Assembly (NCBI GenBank): GCA_949752745.1
Contig: OX457026.1
Location: 26,598,116-26,662,115 of the forward strand
Direction: 5' to 3'
DNA: 64,000 nt
Source: Protula sp. h YS-2021
Taxonomy: Eukaryota > Annelida > Polychaeta > Sabellida > Serpulidae
The translations under genes were made by a program, and so were the position numbers. A model generated the notes under the pieces. It was not told the DNA's origin and did no database searches. It was given only the letters and a program-made list of their open reading frames with translations. The stretch's first letter is position 1. Every line of letters begins with the position of its first letter. Below, piece after piece: positions 47,397-60,659 of the stretch.

Positions 47397-48514
47397 ATAA
47401 GATGTAAGGTACAAGATTCTTCCATTCAATGCTTACTTCAGGTTTTATAATTCGAGGTCAATGTGCGGTCCGTGAATTGGAGGTCAATTCTAGATGTTGA
47501 CTTGCTTCTCCCGACTTGCGATTAGTTCAAGATAACAATGCTAGACAGAAATACATCGCATGAGACCCAAGTTAATGTTAAATTTATCGAAAATTAAAAA
47601 GGTTTTATTACCTTTTTGTATGGGAGGTGCTTGCTCAGAAAATTTAAGAAATAATGGGATAAAAAAGTTGAAGTGTTGCAAAGCAAGTCATGAACCCACG
47701 CCCCCCTCGATCTAAAAAACTGTCAGACAATATGTTTATTCAAAAAAGTTTGAGAAAAAAATCACCCAAAAAAGTTTAAGTGTTGCAAACCCTGCCACGA
47801 ACACACACCCCAAACCACCCACCCAAAAAAAATGTAGATCAGAAAAATGTTATTCTAATAACTGAACGGCACCACATTACTGGGTGTGAAAAAGAAGGGC
47901 CCATTGAATTACGGTCCGAAACACTTATGCAGTCCACTTGTATTGTTACGCCATCTGGCTAAAGCAAAAAAGAAATTCTTTTGTGATACCACAAATTGCT
48001 GATTTCGATTATTATGAGGGAGGCGATAAGGAAATCGCAAGTGATATAGAAACGGGACAAATTTAAACTTTAATAACTTTGACAAAACATAAAATAATTC
48101 CACGCTATCTTCACTAATAAATAACAATTGCCCATTAAAATATATTACACGAGTTCGCTCTTGAACAAAAAGCCTTAACACGAAAAATGAACATTTGAAA
48201 AATAGTTTATTTTTACATCGCTGGGCATCAAAGCTCCCCCCAACCCACCTCCGCGTGCTAGAACGGAGCTTCTAGATTCCACCAGAGCACAAAGTGTGTG
48301 CCGCAGTATATTTCTTTGGTCTGTGTGTAATGTAGGAGACACGACTGTTCAGCATACAAGCTCACCGCACTACTTTTACTGCGCATTGTTCCACCTTATT
48401 TTTTGGATTCCGTCACTATGGTCTGACAGTCCCATCCTTAAACAGTTGCAGGGTAAATTCTTAAAACTAGATAACCTAAATCCTAACATATTGGTTGCAG
48501 CTAGAAATGTTGCA

Positions 48515-48518
<4 letters not shown>

Positions 48519-48577
<59 letters not shown>
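48519..48577. repeat. (TA)n microsatellite
   Basis: TA tract with one interruption. ORFs across it are artefacts. 48578-49565 shows no gene; C-run at ~49266. Confidence 0.9.
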
Positions 48578-48582
<5 letters not shown>

Positions 48583-49569
48583 TAAAACAAATAACATGTT
48601 GCCATTATTGGTTTACTCAAAACAAAAGCTAATTTCACGCTAACTTCTTGTAAAATAAATGAATAATACCTCTGTTACACAATATTACCTCTGCTGTGCT
48701 TTTTACATAATCCAGGGACCAACGCATTTCAGATAAGAGATTTGTAGAAGAAACTACATATATACAAAAATGCGATCACTGGATGTTGCTGATAAAACGG
48801 TAGAGAGGTTTAACAAATTGCAGCAACCACAGACAAAAAAAAAAACAAAAACAAAGAAAAAAATTCAATTCAGAGTTGAAACGGCAAGGATATTTTAAAA
48901 ATAACAGCCCAATGGTATCGTTTTTGTTGCTTTTTAAAACCCTGTCTCTGTTTATAGAAGAAGTCTTGTGTGACTTTTATTGTTTCGGTCCTTTATGTGT
49001 CATTTAATCTTGTGAATTATATTTCATGTTATTGGCAATGTATATATCAGTTAATCTTAACAATGCATCAGGTGTGGAAAAAAAATACACCAAGCCAATA
49101 TGAAGGCAGACTGAACAGTTTGTTTTAGCCACATATGGCTTGATTCAATTTGAATTTCGCCCCAGAGATTCCTTCCCAAAACGCACTAACGAGTGTTAAA
49201 TACATTATTTTCGGAAATCATTGCACAGGCGACAGTTCTCTCACAACCTGCAGTACTTTGTAGCTCCCCCCCCCCCGAACAAACATATCGCGTGAGGACC
49301 GTGATGGCGTCGGGCACCTTAAGAACGTGACACGCCACGTTCATGGGATAGAAAAGACATGATGCATTTGAAAAGGCACATTCCTGTTTCACCTCGAGAA
49401 AAAATATCGCGCTGTGTTCTGTGGTCCTTTTTGTTTCTTATTTGTTTGTAATGTAGAACTTACTTTCGAAATGTGAAGTTTTCAAGTGAAAAACCCACTA
49501 TATCGGTAGTTAGCGATTAGGAATCAACGATCTTGCTCTTTGTGTGCATTTTTCAAACATCAAAAACAA

Positions 49570-49619
49570 AATAATAATAATAATAACAATAATAATAATA
49601 ATAATAAAATAATAATAAC

Positions 49620-49660
<41 letters not shown>
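49570..49660. repeat. (AAT)n / (CAT)n trinucleotide microsatellite
   Basis: AAT repeats grade into ~13 CAT units. Poly-Asn/Ile/Asp ORFs are artefacts. 49661-50054 is non-coding. Confidence 0.93.
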
Positions 49661-50054
49661 CTTATGCACAAAAATTGTCTCTTGCTGAGGGTTTGGTCGA
49701 CAACATAAACCCTTCGACTCGCGAAAAGAGTTGCAAGACCATTCAGTTTACTGCGGGTACTGGGGAAGCGTGCGCTGTCTGCGATCGCAGGGTGAAAGAG
49801 GATGCCAAACAGTGTCAGGGGAGGGGGAGCTATTTTCCACAGGCCACGATCATATATAAACACGATAATCTATAAACCTGTTGACGAAATATAAAGAGCC
49901 ACTAAGATCTTTGTCTATTGCTGACTACCTTGCGTCACCAGGGTGTGGACGTCAGCAAGATCCTCCGACAAGGGCCTCCAAGAAGGAAGACATGCACATC
50001 GCAGGCCATGGATGTACATCGACGCCTGAGGGTCTGAACGGCGGTCAACACGGG

Positions 50055-50345
50055 GGGTTTATTGTACTTCTTTTTTATGTGGGACCAGATTTTGCCTTTT
50101 CCGAGTCTGGAAGGTCGTCACTAAAACAGATTTTACTGTACGTCTTTTTTTATCCGAGTCTGGAAGCTGGTCGTTAAAACAGGTTTTACTGTGGGACCTT
50201 TTTATCCGGTTCTGGAAGTTGGTCAAGACAGGTAGGTTTAACCGTACGTATTCCATCCGAATCTCGAAGGGGTCAGGCCAAACAGGTTCTATTTTACATC
50301 TTTTTATTCGGCTTTTGATGATGGCCATTACAAATAGGTTTTAGC
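50055..50345 (+). repeat. ~57-bp minisatellite, about five units
   Basis: The unit contains AAACAGGTTTTACTGTACGT, then CTTTTTATCCGAGTCTGGAA and GGTGGTC. Units start near 50080, 50132, 50187, 50240 and 50297. Diverged copies at 3780-3965. 50346-50800 shows nothing else. Confidence 0.8.
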
Positions 50346-50805
50346 GTAAATTGTTTGAAGTTTGCTCTTGCAAGCAAAATCAACGTCTAAACATCGTTGG
50401 TCATCAAACGCCTATTCAACGTTGTGTTAGAGGCGTTAATCTATTGTCGCAGCCAATCAAAACCAAATTATAACCAGATTCAATGTTGCGATTTAGCCTG
50501 GTACTGACGCGATCTTAAACCGACATTTTCTCGGTGTCAGCTTGTTTACTGGGATAGAACATGTCAAAAACTGTGTTACGTTTAGTTTTTATGCAACTGG
50601 TAACTTTTCGTCACTTTTACCAAAATTCTGAATTTGTGAGTGTTCAGAATCGTCTTTTGTGTGGTTCAAATGTAATTTTCGCTACTCGGTAGCGAAAACG
50701 GTCTAGTTAGTTATAATCCTACTCAAGAAATTATACGACTATGACAATTCAAGATCTATCAGTGACAATAAGCATTTTCACTCACATGAATAATAGGAAA
50801 ATTAT

Positions 50806-51636
<831 letters not shown>

Positions 51637-51685
51637 AAAATTATACATTAGTTGTTCTTAACAGAGCTCGTTATTTGGTAAAAAA

Positions 51686-52538
51686 CAGGGCTGGTAGAAA
51701 TTTCGAAATTTTTAAAAATTTCATGAAATTTGAAATTTTTGAAATATTTCAGAAATATTGAAATTTTTGAAATCTTTCAAAGCACATTAGGAAAAAACAC
51801 ACATTTCCAGGCTATGCGTAATATATGTTCGTTAATTTAACAAATACCACAGTCAAAATGCATAGACAGATAAAAAAGATAAGAATCGCATACCGGTTAA
51901 ACGCATAAATCGGTTGATTGCATAAAATTATGTATTTATAACCGGATAATTGCATACCGCTTTATCGTAAAACCGGATAAAGGCAAAGCTTTTTCTCATT
52001 TAAATGGGAAACACCGCTTAATTACAGGATTAAGGGTGACTATTCAAACAGCGCTGAACTTGAAGCAAACTCGGGCGCGAGTTGCTCCCTGTTTGTTTAA
52101 CTAACATATTGTCTGCTATATTTTTGACCTATTGTGTACATATCCGACCTCGTTCCCCTGTGCCGTTAACAGTGAGCCCCCTTTCAACAGTTACTATAAA
52201 CTCTCCTCCCTCTCCCCGCCCTTAGAAACACCCGCTCAGATACCCGGAGTAGATGTGTCAACGGTGCTGTAGGCCAGCAACTGCTAGCTTTGTTACTCAA
52301 AAGTCATAGACTACCGAGGATTTCTGTGACTGCATTGTTTACTGGTAGAGTTATGCCAACGCAGTGTGTTAACTGAAAACTTAAAATGAAGGTCCGTGGA
52401 TAGGTGTCCGTCAGTATTTGGTATTCTTGATGTCCAACTTATTTCTTATTTAAAAATTTCAAGACGTGAAATTTTTGAAATTTTTACAGTGAAATATTTC
52501 AAGAAATATTTCGTTCGAAATATTTCATACCAGCCCTG
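51686..52538. mobile_element. hAT-type non-autonomous element, 8-bp target duplication
   Basis: Termini CAGGGCTGGTAGAAAT and, inverted, CAGGGCTGGTATGAAAT, each followed by direct copies of a GAAATTTTTGAAATATTTC-like sub-repeat (to ~51785 and from ~52450). GTAAAAAA flanks both ends (51678-51685 and 52539-52546). CAGGG ends plus an 8-bp duplication indicate hAT. No transposase ORF in the 853 bp. Confidence 0.88.
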
Positions 52539-52549
52539 GTAAAAAAGTG

Positions 52550-55260
52550 AATTAATTGAGGAATCCAAACCGTTAGTTAAGGCAGGGAGAGAGGTAGGGA
52601 GACGTTAGAAATTTCTTCAATGAATAAAACGTGTACCAAAATAGTTCAAACTATCCTTATCTCTTTTTTCTTTTGAGTCACGAATTTTTTTCAATATACG
52701 CTTGAACTGAATTTAAATCACTCAATTTTCTTTTAATTATCGTATAATTTGCATTACTTAGCTGTATGTTGATAGGCAATGCTTACATTAGCAGGGACTC
52801 AGCACTGCACAATAGCTGGATACAAAAAGCTATATAAAAATTGTCATATCTTAGTAGTTAATGGTCTTTGTAGTAGCGTTCCCCAAAGTGATGAAAATTA
52901 TTAGAAGCATGTTACTTGCCTCATATACGAAACTGGGAATGAAATCGGACGGCACCTGGTTACTTCTTGATAGCTGATAAAAAAAAGGGATATAAGAAAT
53001 GATACTTGGGCAGCAAAGTAGAGAGAAGGAATTTATGTGTGAGAAAAAAGAAGACTTGGCACAGAGAAATACAGAAATTGTGAGGCAACGTCGCGAGGGT
53101 ACCAGTCGTTAGACAAAAATATCTCAAAAAGTAAATGGTCAGGCCCTATATTTCTCACTATTACTGAGTACCCGGCTTACACTCCAATCCCTCGCTGCGA
53201 AACAATTATACAAGTCAACTGCGCTTCTTTTGAGGCATCGCTGTGGCGATTTTGTACAAGATTTAACGACCCCACACTTCTTGACTAGTGTTGGTTAAAG
53301 TCCCTCAAAGTACTGAAACAATGATAAACTATTGTGTTAAGCTTTCTCTTAAAGAAAAGAAGACGGAAATACCCAAAAATCTCCGCCAAGTGTGCAAGGG
53401 AGCATGCTTTCTCGCATAAAAGCGTGGAAATATTTTTTTTAATTATACACCAAAAACTTCTGAATTAATATTTCAAAAAGAAATTGAAGAAATTGTAAGT
53501 ATTACAGATGTACAGAATAGGTTTATGCCTAGTTCCACATCTTTTACTTATTTGAGTATATACAGTGTGCGAAATGAACCCAGATGCCAAGATGGCCCGC
53601 CAGGCCATTTCAACCAAAGTTGAGATGACCCGAAAAAAATAGATTTTAATGTATATTATCTTCTCTTCCATGTTTTACTTCAACTAGAAATGCTGCTGAC
53701 AGCTGCATACATCAGTTGAATGTCCTATCAATCACAGGAGATTGTAATAATTATAATAGCATTTCATAATTTAATCACTCAGAAAGGTCGTTTCTATAAA
53801 CACTTAAAGTTTAATCAGTGATACTAGCGTCAAACGTGAAAATTCAAAAGTCATATGACAGCCTCAAAGATGCTAAAATATAGCCCGCTTTAGAGATCAT
53901 CTATCCACATACAACCCTTTTTAGTCGAATTCGTTTACACACGTGTGTAAATCGTGTTCAGTCGACGCATGTGACACTGAATTATACCTGTGAATTCGAA
54001 GTCCTGCGTGAAAATGCCCTCAAATCGAGAATTAAGTCATGGGAACACTCACATCGAGTTTCATTAAAATATACTCAAGACTTTGCTTGCAATGTGCTGA
54101 AAATCCAGCACTGGCTTCAGAAAGCTATGAGACACCACAAAAATCTAATCAGACGAGAGGTCATTCATCAACGCACCCACATCCCATAAAAATCAGTTCG
54201 CGTGTTATCTTTGAATATTATTCAGAATATGCAGAAAATAAAAATTCAAAATTCCAGAAGCGACATTTACAGTTCATGAGACGCCACAAAAATATAATTA
54301 GCCCCAGAGGTCAGAACACTTACGATTACATCGAGTTCCATCAAAATCAATTCACATGCTTTGGTGGAATCGTTCACAAGATGCACACCCACATATACAA
54401 CAATTTTTACAGTAAAAAATCCAGGTCCGAATGACCGCGTATCAGCACGGTAGATCTTATATCTGAATACCCAGATCGAGTTTCTGAATAACGAGTCTCT
54501 GAATTTCTAGATGGCCCACGAGTATGGGGCTAGTATGCAGAATTCCACCCCCAGAACACATGAAGTTGTCCCTATCAGCTTACAATGGAAAGTTTTGTGC
54601 AGTAGCTCTGCTTGATAAATAAGCAAAATTAGCACTCTGGAGTCTACAGAAAAGTTTTTATGTTTCGACTGAAAATACTGGGTTAAACGTGTAAAGAAAA
54701 GAGAGAAATGATAGAAAAATGACTGAAAAATTAACAAAACCCCACTTTACCAAATCCATATTCATAAGTAAGTTACATTGTTTGTAGAATAATATATACA
54801 GTAATTTTTAATAACCCATATAAGGACTTATCACATTTCAATACGCATGTATGGAAAGAAAATTATAATTTATGATTTTTTTTCTTATCATTTCGTTATA
54901 TTTTAACCCCACGAATATGCATTCGAAACATAGCCTCAATCGGAAATTTCCGAAAGTGCCAAACTGGCGTGTATAAAAGTAAAAGACAGTGATACGGATA
55001 AAATTATAGATATTTAATGATTTAAGGGTAATTTACCTTAAATTAACTGAACAAATATATGCCACTGACACAGGATGTCGAACCAAACATTGCTTATACA
55101 AATTTACAAAACACAGTAAATCCGAAGGGTTTGGGCTTAATAAAGCATGTTTCGGTCTACTGTCGTGAAGCTGGTATCTATAATGTGTGTTGTGAAAATG
55201 AATATATACAAAAACATGTAACTACATGTACATTTTTTTGTGCTTGGCTGTTTCCATGAG
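52550..55260. other. No gene; weak tandem repeat at 54040-54400
   Basis: Blocks CATCGAGTTTCATTAAAAT / CATCGAGTTCCATCAAAAT and TGAGACACCACAAAAAT / TGAGACGCCACAAAAAT recur at 54040-54400. Otherwise AT-rich without supportable exons. Confidence 0.5.
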
Positions 55261-55261
55261 T

Positions 55262-55338
55262 GGCAGCTTTTGGCAGTGGTTAGCACGCTCGCTTATGAAG
55301 CGAAAGGTTCCCAGTTCGAGCCCCGCTTGCGACTCACA
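55262..55338 (+). repeat. tRNA-like SINE module 1
   Basis: Contains a box A (TGGCAGTGGTTAG), an anticodon-arm-like hairpin (TCGC-TTATGAA-GCGA, nominal anticodon ATG) and a box B (AGTTCGAGCCCCG). The ends do not form a clean acceptor stem and an almost identical module lies 190 bp downstream, so I read this as SINE-derived rather than as a tRNA gene. Confidence 0.6.
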
Positions 55339-55451
55339 TATTTTCACAACATTGGTACCAGAAGTGTACGAGTACGTTCCTGTCGCGGTTGTATGTTAGA
55401 TATTCGTGCAACGTTAAAGCGGGTGCGAATGGCAAGATGTGGACGTGTGAA

Positions 55452-55514
55452 AATTGGTAGCACGCTCGCTTATGAAGCGAAAGATTCCCAGTCCGAGCCC
55501 CGCTTGCGACTCAC
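55452..55514 (+). repeat. tRNA-like SINE module 2 (box A damaged)
   Basis: Repeats GTAGCACGCTCGCTTATGAA through CTTGCGACTCACATATTTTC of the first module. Box A is cut short and box B has a C (AGTCCGAGCCCCG). Confidence 0.6.
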
Positions 55515-55519
55515 ATATT

Positions 55520-56690
55520 TTCACAACACTATCTACTTCAATTTCAAATTCTACCATCCATCACACTCTACGGTCTGGATAGTCGAAGCGGACCCTTTCT
55601 ATCTTCCTAGGACACATACGAGGGAGAGGAGATAGAACTGGTTAGAGTAGATCGTAACTGGTGACAACAAAATGTTCAATTCTAACAAAATTCATAAGCC
55701 CGATGCAAATGTTCCAACTCTTTCGACTTTAATATTCCCTATTTTGCGATACCTGACAAATAATAATGGTTTTCAGCTGTGGGAGATGGTCTTTTCAGTT
55801 TCACCAATTTCAATCTACTGTAGCCATTCGCCCCCCCCCCCTCGTAGGAAGACCGCAATTAAGAGTCATCTAGGACTACGGTCTGGGTAGAAGAGAAGTG
55901 ATGTACTAGGGTCACTCGGGACTAGGCTAGCTCCAAGAAGCCGCTCGCTACTCCTGTTTTGACACAGATATACGAAGTCATTAATTCAGAGCTGACTCGA
56001 AGCTAGTTCCAAGAAGCGGTACGCTGCAGACGTACGTATACAAGGCAAAGAACATTCAAATTGACCAGCACATCGTAATTGGTTATTTTACAAACTCGTC
56101 TGTTGGCTGATGAAAATTATTATGACCCATAATAAGAAAGTAATAGTGAATGGAATGGCTTAAAGTTTGTAAATAAACATGGAACAACCGCCGCAACGCT
56201 GTTGTCGCATTAAAAGAACGCATTTTCAGTTTTGCCAATTACGATGTACTGTTCAATTTTATGTTTCTCTCCTTGTACCGACAAAGTAAGGGAGAGCGGA
56301 CTCAGCTCAAGAGACAGAATACTTGCCACTTGTGGTCATATGTCTGAATACAAAACTTTATCAAAGTAAACAGAAAATTAACAAGTACTGCGTACTTTTA
56401 CCTTATCCAATTTATAATTTTCCAGCAGCCTTATGAAGTGTTTTCTTCCTTTAAAATAATATCCGTAAACTTTTGTTTACACTTTAGCACGTCCTTCGCC
56501 TTTTCACTTTAATACATGATTGCCAGGGTCGGTTTATATGGAGCTCCAGTAATACTTTGACAAGTAAAACAGAGAATACAAACAACTAATCACAATTACT
56601 AATAACAATTTTAACAATTTTATAGTATCAGCTATTTTATGTCATTTTTATTGAATATAGAGGGAATTAATATACCGGAATATTACATTC
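55520..56690. other. No gene seen
   Basis: Short duplicated words (CTACGGTCTGG at ~55568 and ~55873; AGCTAG-TCCAAGAAGC at ~55928 and ~56001). Non-coding. Confidence 0.45.
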
Positions 56691-56699
56691 CCCTGATAT

Positions 56700-57289
56700 T
56701 ATAACCTTTGGCATACATCAACAGGACAAAATGCCAGAACCTCTGCAAATCGCATACTCAACTATTGGTAGAGTCAATTCTACGAATCTAGTTGGAGTCA
56801 CGATCAAGACGACCTGAAATGGAATAGCCATATAGATTCCATAGCGCGAACCAAATTATTCTTCCTAACGTACCTGAAGAGATCAGGGGCACACAAAGAC
56901 GATTTACTCAACTTCTACACAGCTGTTGCAAAATCCCAGCTTGAATACACAGTACCCGCAGGGAGAACAAGTATTGCGAAAGAACAGATAAATAATCTAA
57001 CCTAGAACATTTACAGAAAAGAGCCCTACAGATTATCAACCCACAACTAGCCTAGGACCAGTCATTGCTACTACTCAACCTCACAACACTTGAGGAAAGA
57101 AGAAGAGACATCTGCAACAACCTCTTCAGGGAAATTCAAGCCAGCAACGACAAAATAAATAAACTTCTGCCAAGTTCTAGACAGTCGTCGTACACATTGA
57201 GGACTGTGAGACAATACCCAATCCAAAATGTAAACACAACACGATACAAAAATTCTTTCATCCTCTTCTCGCTGTTAAACTTTCAGTGA
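56700..57289 (+). pseudogene. LINE (CR1/L2-like) reverse transcriptase C-terminal relic
   Basis: Plus-strand fragments in order: LVGVTI, then LKWNSHIDS-like, FFLTYLKRSGA, DLLNFYTAVAKSQLEYTVPA, LQKRALQIINP, LLLLNLTTLEERRRDICNNL and RYKNSFILFSLLNF, then stop. This is the thumb/C-terminal region of CR1/L2-group reverse transcriptases ('LGV..s.dLkWn.Hi', 'iRpvLEYa.pvW', 'iQKRAlrII', 'L.sLe.RR'). The last 74 codons (57065-57289) are open; upstream parts need frameshifts and contain stops. The catalytic YADD part is missing, so it is a 5'-truncated dead copy. 57290-57765 holds nothing clear. Confidence 0.78.
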
Positions 57290-57769
57290 CCTTATATTTT
57301 TATCCCATTGAAATCTGGATGGGAAAGACATTGCGAAATTCTTATAGCTTAAAAAATAATAAATACCGAACAACCAACAACAAGAAAATAGATAACAATA
57401 GATAAATTGAAAAATTTGATAACTTGTCATAACATTCTTTGCATACTTACCCTGTATCTTGGAACGCAATTCAATCTTCGCGGTTGCAAGTTTAGAAATA
57501 AAATCATATGTTATCTTGTCTTATATGGATTAAGAAGTCGAAGAATTAAGATATAATTATACTACAAAACAAACTCATATGGATGCTCAAATATGCTGAA
57601 ATACCACCAAAAAATGCAAGACAGAAAAAGTCCACCTTCCTTGGAAATTTCGAAAATAGAACTTGCAATCATAAAATTGGCTTGTGAGGAAGAAAGCATT
57701 TTGTTAAGTCAATTCTACCTGCAGGGCAATCATGTGCTGCCGCTGTCAGTAGTATATACGGAGCCTTTA

Positions 57770-58136
57770 TTCATTATTCGATCCCTATTGTTCTAGGTCA
57801 ATGAGGTGTGGAAGATCTATTGTGACGTCAGGTGTAACGTTACAGTCAAGGTCCTTCCTCATGCGACTCCTATTGTGTAGTGACCTCATAAGTATTTCAA
57901 ACAGTCAGAGGAGAGGCTCCTACTTTGACTCTTCAAACAGAGTCAATCAAAAAGCAGTGTGAGATCACAAGTAAGTCAACTAATCAAAGAGGAAGCTTCC
58001 AATTTTGCTCTTTAAATAAAGCCGTTCAGAGAGGAGATGACGTTATAACTTGGCTAACAATAAGAGACAATGCTCCATATCCAACTCCTATTGTGTAGTG
58101 ACAACAGAGTCAAGGTCATTAGTAGTGTAGAAATGA
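57770..58136 (+). repeat. Partial copy of the TGACGTCA/CCAAT-rich mobile element
   Basis: Colinear with the inverted sequence of 62520-62945: TATTGTGACGTCA, GTGTAGTGAC, AGAGGCTCCTACTTTGACTC, ATAACTTGGCTAACAATxAG, ACAATGCTCCATATCC. It abuts the TIR of the zinc-finger-bearing element and lies directly upstream of that gene, so it may act as its promoter/enhancer region. Confidence 0.65.
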
Positions 58137-58378
58137 CAGCATAATTTTTTCATCCCAAATTTTTATGTTAGTGATATTTTTAAAAAGCAGATAACTTTCG
58201 TAATGTTTCACCGAACGAGCAGCCCATTCAAAGACATGTTCGAATTATCTTTGGAATATATTACGTCATGGTATTGTTCAACAAGTTGTTGTTCAGCAAG
58301 TTTTTCAACATGTGGTTCAACAAGTTGTTCAACATGTTGTTGTTTAACAACGATAACAAAAACATGTTAGTGTCGTCG

Positions 58379-58387
58379 TATATAAAG
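58379..58387 (+). promoter_or_regulatory. TATA box of the zinc-finger gene
   Basis: TATATAAAG, 52 bp upstream of the ATG at 58440, which would leave a leader of ~25-30 nt. Only the sequence match supports it. Confidence 0.4.
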
Positions 58388-58439
58388 CTTCGTAGAAAGC
58401 CTTTTTCATCATTTGAAAAGTGTATGTTGAACCGAAAGG

Positions 58440-59099
58440 ATGTATCAATGCAACATTTGTTCGAAATCTTACAATTGGCCTCAAAGTCTTAAAAGACACT
58501 TAAAGGATACACACGCTCAAGACGTGAATGAAGAATGGGAGATGGATTTGGAAAACCCCATGAAAACGCCTTTCACGGACACTTTAGATCAGTCTTCTAT
58601 GGAAAGTCAAAGCGTCAACATGGCTGAAAAGAATGTACATGCTTGTACAGAATGTCGTGTGTTATGAACCTTTGTGGTGCGGGTTCTGATGACAGCAGTT
58701 CAGACAGCAGTTCTGACAGTGAATCAGAAATAGACTCTGTTTGGTATGATATGGTCCAAGAGGTTTCCGATGACCATGATGACAAATTTCAAGACAAGGT
58801 TTCAGAATATGAAGAACAAGGGCTTGAAAATGCGCGTGAAATAGCAAGTGATGACTTTCGACCCATTTATAAGCGTAGACTAAACAACTGTTTATGAGAC
58901 TCTTCAAAAATACCCAACGTCTAGAACAAAGCGAACATTATTAAACCATTTTTTAAAAGACTTTAATTACTTTGTTGATAAAAAACTTTACGAGTATTCA
59001 AAGGCACTAAAGGCGGCTATAAAAAGGAACGATGCATTCTTTGAAGAGCTTCTAGATGAGGAGAAGGAGGAAGATGAAAGCAGCGATTTATTTGACTAA
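58440..59099 (+). pseudogene. C2H2 zinc-finger / acidic protein, copy 1 (frameshifted)
   Basis: Opens MYQCNICSKSYNW with one classical C-x2-C-x12-H-x4-H finger (Cys4, Cys7, His20, His25). Then come a linker (TPFTDTLDQSS), a second Cys pair (CTEC), a Ser/Asp-rich stretch (58688-58735), DSVWYDMVQEV, an acidic helix-rich part, a basic YKRRLN segment, and an acidic tail ending EEDESSDLFD before TAA. Two frame changes (~58665 and ~58890) interrupt it; all parts are conserved in the inverted copy at 61555-63580. An AATAAA lies at 59178. I do not recognise the family. A sequence-specific DNA-binding accessory protein of a mobile element or endogenous virus is a guess from the finger and the charged tail. 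Confidence 0.6.
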
Positions 59100-59177
59100 A
59101 TGTTATAATAACGACTTTGTAAATCAACAAATGTTGTAACATTTTATTGATTTAAGCGCTATGTATTTAAGTGTATT

Positions 59178-59183
59178 AATAAA
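59178..59183 (+). terminator. Poly(A) signal after the zinc-finger gene
   Basis: AATAAA 79 bp past the stop codon; a diverged duplicate (CAATAAAACTATTCAGTATA) lies at ~59250. Confidence 0.45.
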
Positions 59184-59822
59184 ACTATTTAATATATGTC
59201 TTGCTTTTTCTGAACTAGCTGCCATTTGTTGTTGCATCAATTGCTTGTATCAATAAAACTATTCAGTATATATCTTGCTTATTCTGAACTATCTGCCATT
59301 GTTGTTGCATCAACAACTTGTTGAACAACAACATATTGAACAACGTCTTGTTGAACAATTTGTTGAACAACAACATGTTGAAAAACTTGTTGAACAACTT
59401 GTTGAACAGCATCTTGTTGAACAACTTGCTGAACAATTGTTGAACAACAATGTGTCGAAAAACTTGTTGGACAACAGCCTGTTGAACAACTTGTTGAACA
59501 ATAACATGTTGAACAACATGTTGAACAACTTGTTAAACAATAACTTGTTGAACAATACCATGAGGTAATATGTTCCAAAGATAATTCGTCTTTGAATGGG
59601 CTGCTCATTCGAACGCGTCTTTGAATGGGCTTACCATTCGAACACATCTTTGAATGGTGTGCTCTTTCCCCCAAAAATATGCTTATAGCCACATATGCAA
59701 ATAGTCTGTGACACTTTATACAAAAACTAGAAATAAAACTAGATCAAACAATAACATTCTGATTAAAATCGGTGGAACATTACAAAATTACTTCCATAAA
59801 AATTTGGGATGAAGAAATTACG

Positions 59823-60085
59823 CTTGTAGCCACATATGCAAATAGCCTATGACAACTTCTAGACGTCACAATGATTGGCAGGTGATAGACAAAAAGTGGG
59901 CGGGGCTTAATTGACTTAATTGGCTTAATTGACTTAATTGATCATGTGACTGATGACGTCATTATGACGTCATAGGTGGGCCAAAACTGTCGTTTCTACA
60001 TTACTCTCATTCCTAGCGCGACTCATCCTTTGAGCAAACACCCGGATGTCATAGATAGTAATTTCCGCCAAATGTATATTAGAAC
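59823..60085 (+). promoter_or_regulatory. Upstream region of the PC4-like gene, paired TGACGTCA sites
   Basis: Perfect palindromic TGACGTCA at 59954-59961 and 59965-59972, preceded by four TTGACTTAA/TTGGCTTAA words (~59910-59940). The motif is the CRE/bZIP site. Its position ~120 bp before an ATG is promoter-like. Function is inferred. Confidence 0.4.
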
Positions 60086-60659
60086 ATGTCAGAAATTTTC
60101 AACTCTGATTGGATAAGATATGTGCTGAGTCAGAGCTACTATGTTTATATAAATCCCTACTTTTTCAGGTTGATCGGAAGAGAGCAGACATGGAAAGTAA
60201 AAACTGTTTCACTTGGTGAAAACTTGTTGGAAAAAGTTGAAGTATTAGTTTATAGAAAGTTTATATGCATTTCTCGAAAGAATAAGTGGATAGTGCTTGC
60301 TGAAAAGGCGTGGACATTTTTGAAAAATAACCTACCAATACTGTTATCAACCTTCCAAAATAGTGGATTGTGGGGTGCTACAATGATCAACGGAAAAAGT
60401 CAAGGTGAGATAATTTAAAGGACAAAGTTGCGTATCGTTACAACATGAGACCCAACGAGATGACAAATCATTCACCTCGCACATAAGCCTCAACGAAGCT
60501 GAATGAAAAACGTTGGTGTTTTCAATGCCTAACATCGATGAACTGTTTAACCAACAAATTCCAAACGTATTTAGTGAAGGTGACTGGCATTTTATTGAAG
60601 AAGCTATTCGAAAATACGAAGGTTGTGGTGTTATTGCCAAACGCCTTGTCCGCAATTAG
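60086..60659 (+). pseudogene. Possible two-repeat PC4/p15-like DNA-binding gene
   Basis: The first ORF (60086-60418, 110 codons) contains VEVLVYRKFICISRKNKWIV and AWTFLKNNLP, a strand-strand-W/helix pattern like the PC4/p15 ssDNA-binding core. Read on through one frameshift and a TGA where Trp is expected, the downstream segment gives VAYRYNMRP, then HISLNEAE-KTLVFSMPNID, a second similar module. It continues into an open stretch to TAG at 60659 (LFNQQIPNVFSEGDWHF). A tandem PC4-like protein fits, but sequence similarity is weak and my reading rests on pattern only. It lies between the inverted zinc-finger genes. Confidence 0.4.

Larger units (their letters stand above)
58137..59822 (+). mobile_element. 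TIR element with GTTCAACAAGTT sub-repeats carrying a zinc-finger gene
   Basis: Left end (58137-58345) and inverted right end (59300-59822) share GCATAATTTTTTCATCCCAA, AATGTTTCACCGA, AGCAGCCCATTCAAAGAC, GAATTATCTTTGGAA, CATGGTATTGTTCAACAAGT and then many ~12-bp GTTCAACAAGTT/GTTCAACATGTT units. The right arm is longer (extra sub-repeats, two extra CTTTGAATGGGC copies). The interior encodes the C2H2/acidic protein at 58440-59099. No transposase-like catalytic motif is visible and no target duplication was found. Confidence 0.65.

Noticed and set aside
59279..59692. 137-codon minus ORF of Cys/Ser/Thr/Gln/Val repeats
   Set aside because: Translation of the GTTCAACAAGTT sub-repeats in the TIR.
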